Part shown: in pieces, positions 35,437-44,049 of the stretch
Layout: each line of letters opens with the position of its first letter
Numbering within the stretch: the stretch's first letter is position 1
Assembly: GCA_963789885.1 (NCBI GenBank)
Contig: CAWBNB010000010.1
Location: forward strand, 248,001-312,000
Direction: 5' to 3'
From: DATEDA01 sp963789885
GTDB lineage: Bacteria > Pseudomonadota > Gammaproteobacteria > Burkholderiales > SG8-39
Length of the DNA stretch: 64,000 nucleotides
Position numbers and translations under genes: made by a program
The notes under the pieces: generated by a model
Database searches by the model: none
What the model saw: only the letters and a program-made list of their open reading frames with translations
What the model was told of the DNA's origin: nothing

Positions 35437-36366
35437 TCAGCGGCCTCGGGTCGCTTCGATCCGGTAGAATTTAAGCGCGTTGTCGCACATCACCGCCTGG
35501 CGCTCGCCGGGCGTGAGCGCGTCGAGCGCGCGCGCGACGCCGGTCACGAGGCCAGGGTAGTCGATCCGCAGGCCCGACACCGGGAAGTTGCTGGCGAACA
35601 TCGAGCGCTGCCAGCCGAAGATCGCGACGGTGTCGCGGATGATCCGGGTGTTCTCCGCCCAGTCCCATGCGCGGTCGCGCACGCAGAACTCCGACACCTT
35701 GACGTGCACGTTCGGCTGCCGCGCGATCGTCTCCAGCCAGCCGCGCCAGCGCCGCAAGCCCTCTTCGCTGCGGTCCCAGGCGAACCCGTGGTGGTTCAGC
35801 ACGATCGGGAGGTCGGGAAACATCGCCGCGACCTCCGCCGCTTCCGGCAGATGCCACGCCGGGACGCGCAGGTCCCAGCTCAGGCCGTGCTTCGCGAGGA
35901 GCGACAGGCCGCGCAGCCATTTCTCGTCCTGCATCGTGCCGGGCTGACCGCGCACGCTCTCGCCCGGGCTGCGGCTGGTTACCGGCTTGCTGCGGATGCC
36001 GCGCACCAGCGGATAGCGGAGATGCCCGAGCAGGCGCTCCTCGGTCTCGGGACGGTCGAGCCAGACGTGGCCCACCACCGCGTTCGGCATGCCGTACCGC
36101 GCGTTCATCTCGTGCAGCCACTCGGTCTCGGCCACTTGCTCGGCACGGTCGCGCTCCGCCTCGACGTGGACGGTCGCGACGACGTTGCAGCCGCGGCTCG
36201 CGGCGCGGTAGTCGTCGGGCAGGAAATCGTGACAGAACGCCGCGTAGTCGCCGAGGAAGAACGATTTCGGGTCGTATTCCTCCTGCAGCCAGGGATAGTG
36301 GCCGCGCTCGAGGTCCCAGAGATGGTGGTGCGCGTCCACCACCGGCAGGCTGTAAACAGAGCTCAT
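35437..36366 (-). CDS. Amidohydrolase family protein (fuconolactonase-like TIM barrel)
   Basis: 309 residues. Metal-hydrolase features: VVDAHHHLWDL (HxH near residues 11-13), VLNHHGFAWDR near 215, and FASNFPVSG near 262. The sequence is closest to the amidohydrolase 2 branch that includes L-fuconolactonase and 2-pyrone-4,6-dicarboxylate lactonase (LigI), so it may open a lactone ring. Its ATG at 36366 overlaps the stop of the upstream SAF-domain gene in ATGA. It is the last gene of the hut-containing operon. The substrate is unknown. Confidence 0.87.
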   Translation of the reverse strand: MSSVYSLPVVDAHHHLWDLERGHYPWLQEEYDPKSFFLGDYAAFCHDFLPDDYRAASRGCNVVATVHVEAERDRAEQVAETEWLHEMNARYGMPNAVVGHVWLDRPETEERLLGHLRYPLVRGIRSKPVTSRSPGESVRGQPGTMQDEKWLRGLSLLAKHGLSWDLRVPAWHLPEAAEVAAMFPDLPIVLNHHGFAWDRSEEGLRRWRGWLETIARQPNVHVKVSEFCVRDRAWDWAENTRIIRDTVAIFGWQRSMFASNFPVSGLRIDYPGLVTGVARALDALTPGERQAVMCDNALKFYRIEATRGR

Positions 36367-37760
36367 CGCGCCGGGAAGAACGCCGCGTCCTGCTCGGCGC
36401 GCAGACGCCACAGCGTCGAGTCCCGCGGCGGCTCGACCATGTCGGCGGTCAGGTACTCGCCGGCCTTGGCGGCGCGCGCGAGCCGGTTCCCGGTCACCAT
36501 GTAGTAGGGCAGCGGGCGGCCTGCGCCGACCGGCGCGGCGTCGACGAGGTGCGGCTCGAGATGCGGCACCGAATGCGTATGCTGGTCGCCGATCGCGAGG
36601 ACCGTTCCGGCCGCGAGGTCGCGGGCGGCGCGGGCCACGAAGTCGCAGCGCGGACGGAAGTCGGCATTGACGGTCGAGTGTCCGCACAGCGCCGCGGACA
36701 GGATCGTGATCGGCGCCTCGACGCCGAGGAGATGCGTCGGGTTGTAGAGCAGCAGGCGCGAGCCCTTGCGGCTCGCCGGGATGCACTTTCCCTTGAGGAC
36801 ATCGAACGTCGCGTCGTCGTGGATATCGACGATGACGAACACGCCGCCCGCGAAGCTCGCCTCGTCGGCGCGCCGGAAACAGTTGAAGATGTCGACGGTT
36901 CCGTCGTCGGCGAACAGCCCGCCGTCCGCGCGCTTGCAGAAAAGCTCGGGCAATTCGATCGTGCGCGCGACCGGCGCATGCATCGATGCGCGGTCGGGCT
37001 TCAACCCGGTGGCGTTCGCGACGATGCCCATCTCGCAGAAGTCCGGCGCGGATTTCTGCGGCAGGGCGGCCAGGATCTCGGCGCGGGCCGCGATCGCCTC
37101 GGCGCGCCGTGCGACGGGCAGGTCCCAGAACTCGCGGATCCGCGGTACGTGCACGGACTTGGTTCGCGTGCTGACGGTCTCCGCAGCGGGGTCGTACACG
37201 AAGTCGTACTCGCTCGCCTTGCCGCCCGCGAGCACCTCAAGGCCGAGTTCGCGCGCCCAGGCCACGAGCTTGATCAGGAGGCTCGGCTGATCCCCATCTA
37301 CCGGCGAGTAGACGAGCCCCGCGGCGTGCGCCTTGCGATACAGCATCGGGCCGACCACCGAGTCGGCCTCCTTGGACGCGAGCACGACGTGCTTGCCGTT
37401 GCGGATTCCCGCATCCGCAGTGCGCGCCGCGGTCTCGGGGTCGCCGGTCGCATCGACGAGCACGTCGAGCGGCAGCTGCGGCAGGATCGCCCCGTCGGAC
37501 GCGACCACGCGTTTCCCGGCCTCGAGCGCGGCAAGCGCTTGGGCGACGCTATCGCAGACCGCCAGCTCGTCGCGCGCGAGGCCGGCGCGCACGAGGCGCT
37601 CGCAGGCCCGGTTGACGTCGATGTCGGCAAGCGCGCTGACATTGAGATGCTCGAGGCGGCGGTCGCGCGCCGCGAGCGAAACGCCGAACTCGCCGACACC
37701 GACGACGCCGGCGCGGACGGGACGGGTGGCAACGGCGGCGAACAGTGACTGATAGTTCAT
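36363..37760 (-). CDS. Homoserine-dehydrogenase-like NAD(P) oxidoreductase with C-terminal SAF domain
   Basis: 465 residues, the usual size of the predicted homoserine dehydrogenase/SAF family. The Rossmann motif VGVGEFGVSLAARDR spans residues 20-34, and DATGDPETAARTADAGI follows. The C-terminal ~100 residues (DFVARAARDLAAGTVLAIGDQHTHSV) resemble SAF domains. Members of this family are linked to sugar-acid or amino-acid catabolism, but the reaction is not established. It follows hutF by 25 bp, so it is co-transcribed with histidine-degradation genes here. ATG 37760 is chosen over an upstream in-frame start that would extend into the hutF end. Confidence 0.9.
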   Translation of the reverse strand: MNYQSLFAAVATRPVRAGVVGVGEFGVSLAARDRRLEHLNVSALADIDVNRACERLVRAGLARDELAVCDSVAQALAALEAGKRVVASDGAILPQLPLDVLVDATGDPETAARTADAGIRNGKHVVLASKEADSVVGPMLYRKAHAAGLVYSPVDGDQPSLLIKLVAWARELGLEVLAGGKASEYDFVYDPAAETVSTRTKSVHVPRIREFWDLPVARRAEAIAARAEILAALPQKSAPDFCEMGIVANATGLKPDRASMHAPVARTIELPELFCKRADGGLFADDGTVDIFNCFRRADEASFAGGVFVIVDIHDDATFDVLKGKCIPASRKGSRLLLYNPTHLLGVEAPITILSAALCGHSTVNADFRPRCDFVARAARDLAAGTVLAIGDQHTHSVPHLEPHLVDAAPVGAGRPLPYYMVTGNRLARAAKAGEYLTADMVEPPRDSTLWRLRAEQDAAFFPAR

Positions 37761-37785
37761 GTGACCTCGCGAATTCAGCGCAACT

Positions 37786-39165
37786 CTACAAGAACGCCGC
37801 GAGACGCCGCGCCGTTCCCCGATACGCGGCCAGGGCCGCATCCTCGTGCGCGTGCCGCCCTCGATCGATCACCTGCCTCCCGCGCACGAACACGTCGCGG
37901 ATCGGGTTCGCGTTGCCGCCGAACACGATCGCATCGAGCAGTTCGTCCGGACGCCGTCCGCAAAGGAACGGCGCGTCCGGGTCGATCACCAGGAAGTCGC
38001 CGCGCTGTCCCGGCGCGAGGCCCGCGATCGGGCATCCCGACGCGATCGCGCCGCCAGCTACCGCACCCTGGTACAACGCTAACCCCGGCGACGGAGTCGC
38101 CGAGGACGCCGCCACGCTCCGGCGGCGATGCAGCAGGCGCTGCCCGTACTCGAGCCAGCGCAGCTCCTCGATTGCCGCGGTCGACACATTGCTGTCGGAG
38201 CCGATCCCGAACATACCGCCCTGCGCGAGGAACCCGGGCAGGGAGAAGAAGCCGTCGCCAAGATTGGCTTCCGTGGTTGGACACAGCCCGGCCACGGCAC
38301 CCGACCCTGCCAGCGCGGCGGTCTCGTTGTCGGTGAGATGCGTCGCGTGGACGAGGCACCAGCGTGACGACACCCCCTGGTTCGCGAGCAGCCACTCGAC
38401 TGGCCGCCGGCCGCTCCACGCGAGACAGTCGTCCACCTCCTTCGTCTGCTCGGCAATGTGGATGTGGATCGGCGAGGTGGGATCGATCGCGTCGAGACCG
38501 CGGATCGCATCGCGCAGCGCCTCGGGCGGAACGGCGCGCAGCGAGTGCGGTGCGATTCCGACGCGGACGTTTGCATCGCGGGCGGTCGCATCGCGCAGCG
38601 CCTGGAAGATCCGGAGAAACCCGTCTACGGTCGAGATGAAGCGCCGTTGTCCGTCGTGCGGCGGAACGTCGCCGAAATTCGCCGTCTGGTAGAGCACCGG
38701 GAGGAGGGTCAACCCGATCCCGGTGCGCGATGCTGCACGGACGAGCCGACCGGACATCTCGGCCGGATTCGCAAACGGCCGCCCGTCCTCATCATTGTGG
38801 ACGTAGTGGAACTCGCACACCGAGGTGTAGCCGCCCTTCAGCAGCTCGACGTAGAGCTGCGCAGCGATCGACTCGAGGTCCTCCGGCCCGAGCCGCGCGG
38901 CGAAGCGGTACATGACGTCCCGCCACGTCCAGAAGCTGTCTGTGGTGGCGGAGCGCCGCTCGGTCAATCCGGCCATCGCGCGCTGGAAGGCGTGGCAGTG
39001 CAGGTCGCAGATCCCGGGGAGCGCCGGGCCCTTGAGCCGGACGGCGCCGGCCGCGGACGCATCCGGCGACACGGCGGAAAGGACACCGCTCGCGTCCACG
39101 TCGATCCGCACGTTTCTCGCCCAGCCGCCGGGGAGCAGCGCGAGCTCGGCGAAGAACGCGCTCAT
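37786..39165 (-). CDS. hutF: Formimidoylglutamate deiminase (HutF)
   Basis: 459 residues. Converts N-formimidoyl-L-glutamate to N-formyl-L-glutamate and ammonia in the five-step histidine pathway. The metal motif is DLHCHAFQRAMAGLTER (His56, His58); IGLTLLPVLYQTANFGD, GIAPHSLRAVPPEALR and IHIAEQTKEVDDC carry the next metal ligand and substrate residues, and FGIGSDSNVST the Asp. Length is standard. ATG 39165 overlaps the hutI stop in ATGA. A HutG deformylase would be needed downstream but is not present in the window. Confidence 0.94.
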   Translation of the reverse strand: MSAFFAELALLPGGWARNVRIDVDASGVLSAVSPDASAAGAVRLKGPALPGICDLHCHAFQRAMAGLTERRSATTDSFWTWRDVMYRFAARLGPEDLESIAAQLYVELLKGGYTSVCEFHYVHNDEDGRPFANPAEMSGRLVRAASRTGIGLTLLPVLYQTANFGDVPPHDGQRRFISTVDGFLRIFQALRDATARDANVRVGIAPHSLRAVPPEALRDAIRGLDAIDPTSPIHIHIAEQTKEVDDCLAWSGRRPVEWLLANQGVSSRWCLVHATHLTDNETAALAGSGAVAGLCPTTEANLGDGFFSLPGFLAQGGMFGIGSDSNVSTAAIEELRWLEYGQRLLHRRRSVAASSATPSPGLALYQGAVAGGAIASGCPIAGLAPGQRGDFLVIDPDAPFLCGRRPDELLDAIVFGGNANPIRDVFVRGRQVIDRGRHAHEDAALAAYRGTARRLAAFL

Positions 39166-40403
39166 GCAAGAAGTTCCGCTGGCGCTCGCGCGACGCCCTG
39201 CTTCACCACCGCATGGCAGGGATTGATCCCGATGCCGTAGGCGAGCTCGGCGGGCCGCTCGACGTTCCAGAGTACGAAGTCGGCCACCTTCCCGGTCTCA
39301 AGCGTCCCCGCCTCGGCGGCAACGCCGAGCGCGCGCGCCGCCTCGCGAGTCGCGCCCGCCAGCGCCTCGTGCGGCGTCAGCCGGAAAAGCGTGCACGCCA
39401 TGTTGAGCGCGAGAAGGAGCGAGGTCATCGGCGACGTCCCCGGGTTGCAATCGGTCGCCACGGCCATCGCGACCCCGTGGCGCCGGAACAGGTCGATCGG
39501 CGGCACCCGCGTCTCGCGCAGAAAGTAGAACGCGCCCGGCAACAGCACCGCCACCGTGCCGGCCCGCGCCATCGCGACGACGTCCTCCTCCTCGACGTAC
39601 TCGACGTGATCGGCCGAGAGCGCGCCGTAGCGCGCGGCGAGCCGCGCACCACCTTGATTCGAAAGCTGCTCGGCGTGGAGTTTCACCGGGAGCCCGAGCC
39701 GGCGCGCCGCCTCGAACACGCGCTCGGTTTGCGCTCCGCTGAACCCGATCCGCTCGCAGAAGGCGTCCACCGCATCGGCGAGCCCGGCGCGCGCGACCTC
39801 CGGCAGCATCCGCCCGCAGACCTCGTCGATGTACTCGTCGGCGCGGCCCTCGAACTCCGGCGGCAGCGCGTGCGCACCGAGAAACGTCGTGCGTACCGTC
39901 ACCGGCAGCGTCTGCCCGAGCGCGCGCGCGACCCTGAGCATCTTCGCTTCCGTGCCGGCATCGAGGCCGTAGCCCGACTTGATCTCGATCGTCGTGACGC
40001 CTTCGCTGATCAGTGCCTTCAACCGCGGCTTCGACGCCCCGGCGAGCTCCGCCTCGGACGCGGCCCGGGTCGCGGCGACCGTGGAGCGGATCCCACCGCC
40101 GGCGCGGGCAATCGCCTCATAGCTCGCGCCGTTCAGCCGCTGCTCGAACTCGCCGGCACGACTGCCGGCGTAGACGAGATGCGTGTGGCAGTCGATCAGG
40201 CCGGGCGTGATCCACCGGCCGCCTGCGTCGTGCTCGCGGGTGGATGCTGCGCGCAGCGTCGGCGGCAGGTCCGCCCGCGCGCCGACCCACGCGATTCGCC
40301 CGGCACGGACCGCGATCGCGCCGTCCTCGACGGCGCCGTAGTCCGGCCCCGCGACCATCGTCGCAAGCCGCGCGTTCACCCAGATCGCGTCGGCACCGCT
40401 CAC
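39162..40403 (-). CDS. hutI: Imidazolonepropionase (HutI)
   Basis: 413 residues from GTG 40403, which overlaps the hutU stop (GTGA). Hydrolyses 4-imidazolone-5-propionate to formimidoylglutamate. Metal ligands are in LIDCHTHLVYAGSR (His73, His75), then KLHAEQLSNQGGARLAA and AVATDCNPGTSP. The IEIKSGYGLD and LGAHALPPEF blocks are diagnostic. Part of a hutU-hutI-hutF operon, each gene overlapping the next by 4 bp. Confidence 0.95.
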   Translation of the reverse strand: MSGADAIWVNARLATMVAGPDYGAVEDGAIAVRAGRIAWVGARADLPPTLRAASTREHDAGGRWITPGLIDCHTHLVYAGSRAGEFEQRLNGASYEAIARAGGGIRSTVAATRAASEAELAGASKPRLKALISEGVTTIEIKSGYGLDAGTEAKMLRVARALGQTLPVTVRTTFLGAHALPPEFEGRADEYIDEVCGRMLPEVARAGLADAVDAFCERIGFSGAQTERVFEAARRLGLPVKLHAEQLSNQGGARLAARYGALSADHVEYVEEEDVVAMARAGTVAVLLPGAFYFLRETRVPPIDLFRRHGVAMAVATDCNPGTSPMTSLLLALNMACTLFRLTPHEALAGATREAARALGVAAEAGTLETGKVADFVLWNVERPAELAYGIGINPCHAVVKQGVARAPAELLA

Positions 40404-42076
40404 GGCAGCATCGGCAGGTCGAGGCCTTTTTCCTTCGCGCACCGGATCGCCGCCTCGTAGCCCGCGTCCGCGTGGCGCATCACGCCGGTCGCCGGATCGT
40501 TCCAGAGCACGCGCGCAAGGCGCTTCGCCGCGGCCTCGGTCCCGTCGGCGACGATGACCACCCCGGCGTGCTGCGAGTAGCCCATCCCGACGCCGCCGCC
40601 GTGATGGAAGGAGACCCAGCTCGCGCCGCCGGCGGTGCTGAGCAGCGCGTTGAGGAGCGGCCAGTCGGACACCGCGTCCGAGCCGTCGCGCATCGACTCG
40701 GTCTCGCGGTTCGGGCTCGCGACCGAGCCGCCGTCGAGATGATCGCGGCCGATCACGATCGGCGCCTTCAGCTCGCCTTTCGCCACCATCTCGTTGAACG
40801 CCAGTCCCGCGAGGTGACGCTCGCCGAGGCCGAGCCAGCAGATCCGCGCCGGCAGCCCCTGGAACGCGATCCGGTCCTTCGCCATCCCGAGCCAGCGCCG
40901 CACCGACTCGTTCGTCGGGAAGAGCTCCAGGATCTTGCGGTCGGTCTTGTAAATGTCCTCGGGATCACCGGACAGCGCGACCCAGCGGAACGGGCCCTTG
41001 CCCTCGCAGAAGAGCGGACGGATGTAAGCCGGAACGAAGCCCGGATAGTCGAAGGCGTTCGTCACGCCGACGTCCTTCGCCTCCTGCCGGATGTTGTTGC
41101 CGTAGTCCACGCACGGGATCCCCATCGCCTGGAAGCCGAGGATCGCGCGCACGTGCTTCGCCATCGACTCGCGCGCCGAGGTCGCGACCTCGTCGGGATC
41201 CCGCGCGCGCAGCTCGCGCCAGCGCTCGAGCGTCCAGCGCTCGGGCAGGTAGCCGTTCGCCGGGTCGTGCGCCGACGTCTGGTCGGTGACGAGCGCCGGC
41301 CGGAAGCGGGAGCCCTGTGCGCGCTTCAGGATCTGCGGCACGATCTCCGCGGCGTTCCCGAGCAGGCCGACCGAGACCGGCGTCCTGGCGTTCTCGAGGA
41401 TGGCGATCGCCTCGTCGAGCGTATTGGCCCGCGCGTCGAGGTAGCGGGTGCGCAGCCGCATGTCGATGCGCGTCGGGTCGCACTCGATCGCGAGCATCGA
41501 GGCGCCGGCCATCGTCGCGGCGAGCGGCTGCGCGCCGCCCATCCCGCCGAGGCCGGCGGTGAGGATCCATTTGCCGCCCCAGTCGCCGCCGTAGTGCTGG
41601 CGCCCGGCCTCGGCGAAGGTCTCGTAGGTTCCCTGCACGATGCCCTGGCTGCCGATGTAGATCCACGAGCCCGCGGTCATCTGCCCGTACATCATCAGGC
41701 CCTTCCGGTCGAGCTCGTTGAAGTGCTCCCAGTTCGCCCAGTGCGGGACGAGGTTGGAATTCGCGATCAGCACGCGGGGCGCATCGGGGTGCGTCTTGAA
41801 CACCGCCACCGGCTTGCCCGACTGGACGACGAGCGACTCGTCCTCGGCGAGCCGCCGCAGCACCTCGACGATCTTGTCGAAGCACGCCCAGTCGCGGGCC
41901 GCGCGGCCGATGCCGCCGTAGACGACGAGCTCCTGCGGACGCTCGGCAACCTCCGGGTCGAGGTTGTTCATCAGCATGCGGAGCGCCGCCTCGGCGATCC
42001 ACCCCCTGGCGGTGCGTTCGGTGCCGCGCGGCGCGCGGATCGTCCGCGTGGCATCGATGCGCGGATCCTGGGTCAT
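40400..42076 (-). CDS. hutU: Urocanate hydratase (HutU)
   Basis: 558 residues, the family length. NAD-dependent hydratase turning urocanate into imidazolonepropionate. Recognised by RMLMNNLDPEVAERPQELVVYGG near the N-terminus, GGMGGAQPLAATMAG, DQTSAHDPANGYLPE and the C-terminal HHGGGVGMGYSQHAGVVIVADG. ATG 42076 is first in the hut operon. The preceding enzyme gene, hutH (histidine ammonia-lyase), is not next to it, nor is a hutC repressor. The start region is divergent from the thioesterase gene, 58 bp apart. Confidence 0.96.
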   Translation of the reverse strand: MTQDPRIDATRTIRAPRGTERTARGWIAEAALRMLMNNLDPEVAERPQELVVYGGIGRAARDWACFDKIVEVLRRLAEDESLVVQSGKPVAVFKTHPDAPRVLIANSNLVPHWANWEHFNELDRKGLMMYGQMTAGSWIYIGSQGIVQGTYETFAEAGRQHYGGDWGGKWILTAGLGGMGGAQPLAATMAGASMLAIECDPTRIDMRLRTRYLDARANTLDEAIAILENARTPVSVGLLGNAAEIVPQILKRAQGSRFRPALVTDQTSAHDPANGYLPERWTLERWRELRARDPDEVATSARESMAKHVRAILGFQAMGIPCVDYGNNIRQEAKDVGVTNAFDYPGFVPAYIRPLFCEGKGPFRWVALSGDPEDIYKTDRKILELFPTNESVRRWLGMAKDRIAFQGLPARICWLGLGERHLAGLAFNEMVAKGELKAPIVIGRDHLDGGSVASPNRETESMRDGSDAVSDWPLLNALLSTAGGASWVSFHHGGGVGMGYSQHAGVVIVADGTEAAAKRLARVLWNDPATGVMRHADAGYEAAIRCAKEKGLDLPMLP

Positions 42077-42134
42077 TCGCTTCGGCTCCTCCGGGCGGCT
42101 CGTCCAGCATAATCTACCGGAGAAGACCCGACCG

Positions 42135-43098
42135 ATGGCGACAATGCGCGAGACCGGACCGGAACAGGCGATCCGCAAGCAGGTGCTGCGCGGGCTCGCG
42201 CTCAATCGCGAGCCCGGGTTCCATTTCGCCGGCAACTTCCTCGACGTCTCGTTCGATCACGTTGCGCGCGAGGGGAGCCGGCTCTCGCTCGAGCCGGGGC
42301 CGCACTGCGTGGACGCCGACGGGCAGATCGACCTCGGAACGCTCGCGATGCTGGCCGACCTCGCGCTCGCCGCGACCGTGCGGGCGAACCTCGAGCGTTC
42401 GCAGCGGCTCGCCACCGTGAGCATCAACCTCGAGCTCACTGGCGTACCGCGCGTCGGGCGGCTCGAGGCCGCCGGCGAGTTCCACGGCTTCTTCCGGGAG
42501 GGATCCGGGCGCCTGGGGCAGGCCCGGGTCGTCGTGACCAACGCCGGCGGCGAAGTCGCGTTCGGCAGCGGCTCGTTCATGGCGCTGCGGCCGCCCGCCG
42601 GGGTGACGATGCACCCGGCGCCGAATCGCCGCCGCGACGACGCGCCGCCGCCGGTCCTGGCGGCGGCGGACCTCAAGCGCGACGAGCTGAAGGTCCTGCG
42701 CCATGCCGACGCCGCGCTCGCGCGCGTCGCCGCCGAGCGGCGGATCGTTCGTCCATCGCTTCTGGGGGTATGCACCGCGCCGCGTCGCGGGCGGGGCGAC
42801 GGCCGCGATGAAGAACGGCCCGCACGTCGGCAACCGCGTGGGGCATGCCCAGGGCGGGATCCAGCTCGGCTTGGCAGCGATCACCGCGAGCGCGGCGCTG
42901 CCCGCGACCTGGGCACTTACCGGCATCTCCGGCTGGTACATCAGCCCGGGCGAAGGCACGAGCCTGCGCGCGCGATCGGAGATCGTTCATCACGGCCGGC
43001 TGACCGCCGTGGTCCGCACGCAGTTGACCGGAAAAGACAAACGGCGGGTGCTGGAAGTCGTGACGACCCACGCGTGCCGTCCGGCCCACGAGCGATGA
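42135..43098 (+). pseudogene. Double hot-dog thioesterase family protein, one apparent frameshift
   Basis: About 320 residues: an N-terminal hot-dog domain (LGTLAMLADLALAATVRANLE, residues 60-90) and a C-terminal half (VGHAQGGIQLGLAAITASAALPAT) of the acyl-CoA thioesterase/PaaI type. From ATG 42135 the frame reads to ADLKRDELKVLRHADAALARVAAERR; then, near 42738-42745, the expected GSFVHRFWGYAPRRVAGG continues in the next frame and ends at 43098. A one-base insertion explains this. It would hydrolyse an acyl-CoA. The stop overlaps the lipoprotein gene in ATGA. Intactness needs checking. Confidence 0.8.
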
Positions 43099-44033
43099 CG
43101 CGCTCCGCGATGCTCGTCGCTGCGTTCGCGCTGTTCGCGGCCGGCTGCGCGTCCCGGCCGGGCGAGACGGAGGTCCGCTACGGCCGCGTCGTGCGGATCG
43201 ACCCGGTCTCGCTGCAAAGCGACCATCAGCTCGGCATCGGATCGGTGCTCGGCACGGTCGCGGCCAATGCGCTCGGGCATCCGGGCGCAACGGGCAGCAC
43301 CCGCGCCGTTGCGGAGGTGCTCGGCGCGCTCGGCGGCGGCTACGGGAGCGAGGGGCTGAAGGACGAATACCCGGCCCGCCGCCCGGGCGAGCATCTCACC
43401 GTTGCCCTGAACGACGGCGTCGCTGTCGGCGTCACCCAGCTTGCGGCGGGGGAGCCGCGCACCGGCGATTGCGTGCGCATCGACGGCTCGGGCGAGACGG
43501 CGCGCGTCGGGCGCGCAGCTTGCGTCGGTCCCGCGTCGACGCCCGGGGCGCCCGCGCCGGGCGCCGGGCCCCAGGCCGACACGCTGCGCGACGAGCTCCG
43601 CGAGCGCGTCCGCGAGCGGATGGCGCGCGGCGAGCCCCCGGCGCCGGCGACTACGCCGCCCGCCGCGCGCCTGCCCGGAGAAGCCGGGATCCGCTACGGC
43701 CGCGTCGTGCGCGCCGACGCGGTGACGATCCGCGCCGAGCACGAGCTCGGGCTGGAGGGCGTGATCAACGGCGTGTCGGGCGCCGCGCTCGGCAATCCGC
43801 TGCCGCGCGGCGATGGCCGCGCGTTCGCCGACGTCGCGAACGCGCTCGGCAGCCTGAGCGCGAGCACGGCCGACGTGATCTACGCCACGCCGCAGCCTGG
43901 ACAGCTCGTGACCGTAAGGCTCGACAACGGCGTGACCGTCGTGATCACGCAGCTCGAGGACGAAACGCTGCGCGCGGGCGACACGGTGCGGATCGAGGGC
44001 GCAGGCCCGACGGCGCGCGCGGTCCGCGCCTAG
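43095..44033 (+). CDS. SlyB-like outer-membrane lipoprotein with a tandem internal duplication
   Basis: 312 residues. Signal peptide MTRSAMLVAAFALFAAGC has a lipobox, with Cys18 as lipidation site. Two homologous domains follow: residues 28-141 and 200-312, each beginning RYGRVVR and ending in a beta-rich part ([TV]VALNDGVAVGVTQL and TVRLDNGVTVVITQL, with CVRIDGSGETARVGR / TVRIEGAGPTARAVR). A 58-residue linker (142-199) is Pro/Ala-rich and contains a charged helix (DTLRDELRERVRERMARG). SlyB-type proteins have a single copy. Likely anchored in the outer membrane, with a structural role; the reason for duplication is unknown. Confidence 0.8.
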   Translation: MTRSAMLVAAFALFAAGCASRPGETEVRYGRVVRIDPVSLQSDHQLGIGSVLGTVAANALGHPGATGSTRAVAEVLGALGGGYGSEGLKDEYPARRPGEHLTVALNDGVAVGVTQLAAGEPRTGDCVRIDGSGETARVGRAACVGPASTPGAPAPGAGPQADTLRDELRERVRERMARGEPPAPATTPPAARLPGEAGIRYGRVVRADAVTIRAEHELGLEGVINGVSGAALGNPLPRGDGRAFADVANALGSLSASTADVIYATPQPGQLVTVRLDNGVTVVITQLEDETLRAGDTVRIEGAGPTARAVRA

Positions 44034-44049
44034 CGCCCGCGGCGCCCCT

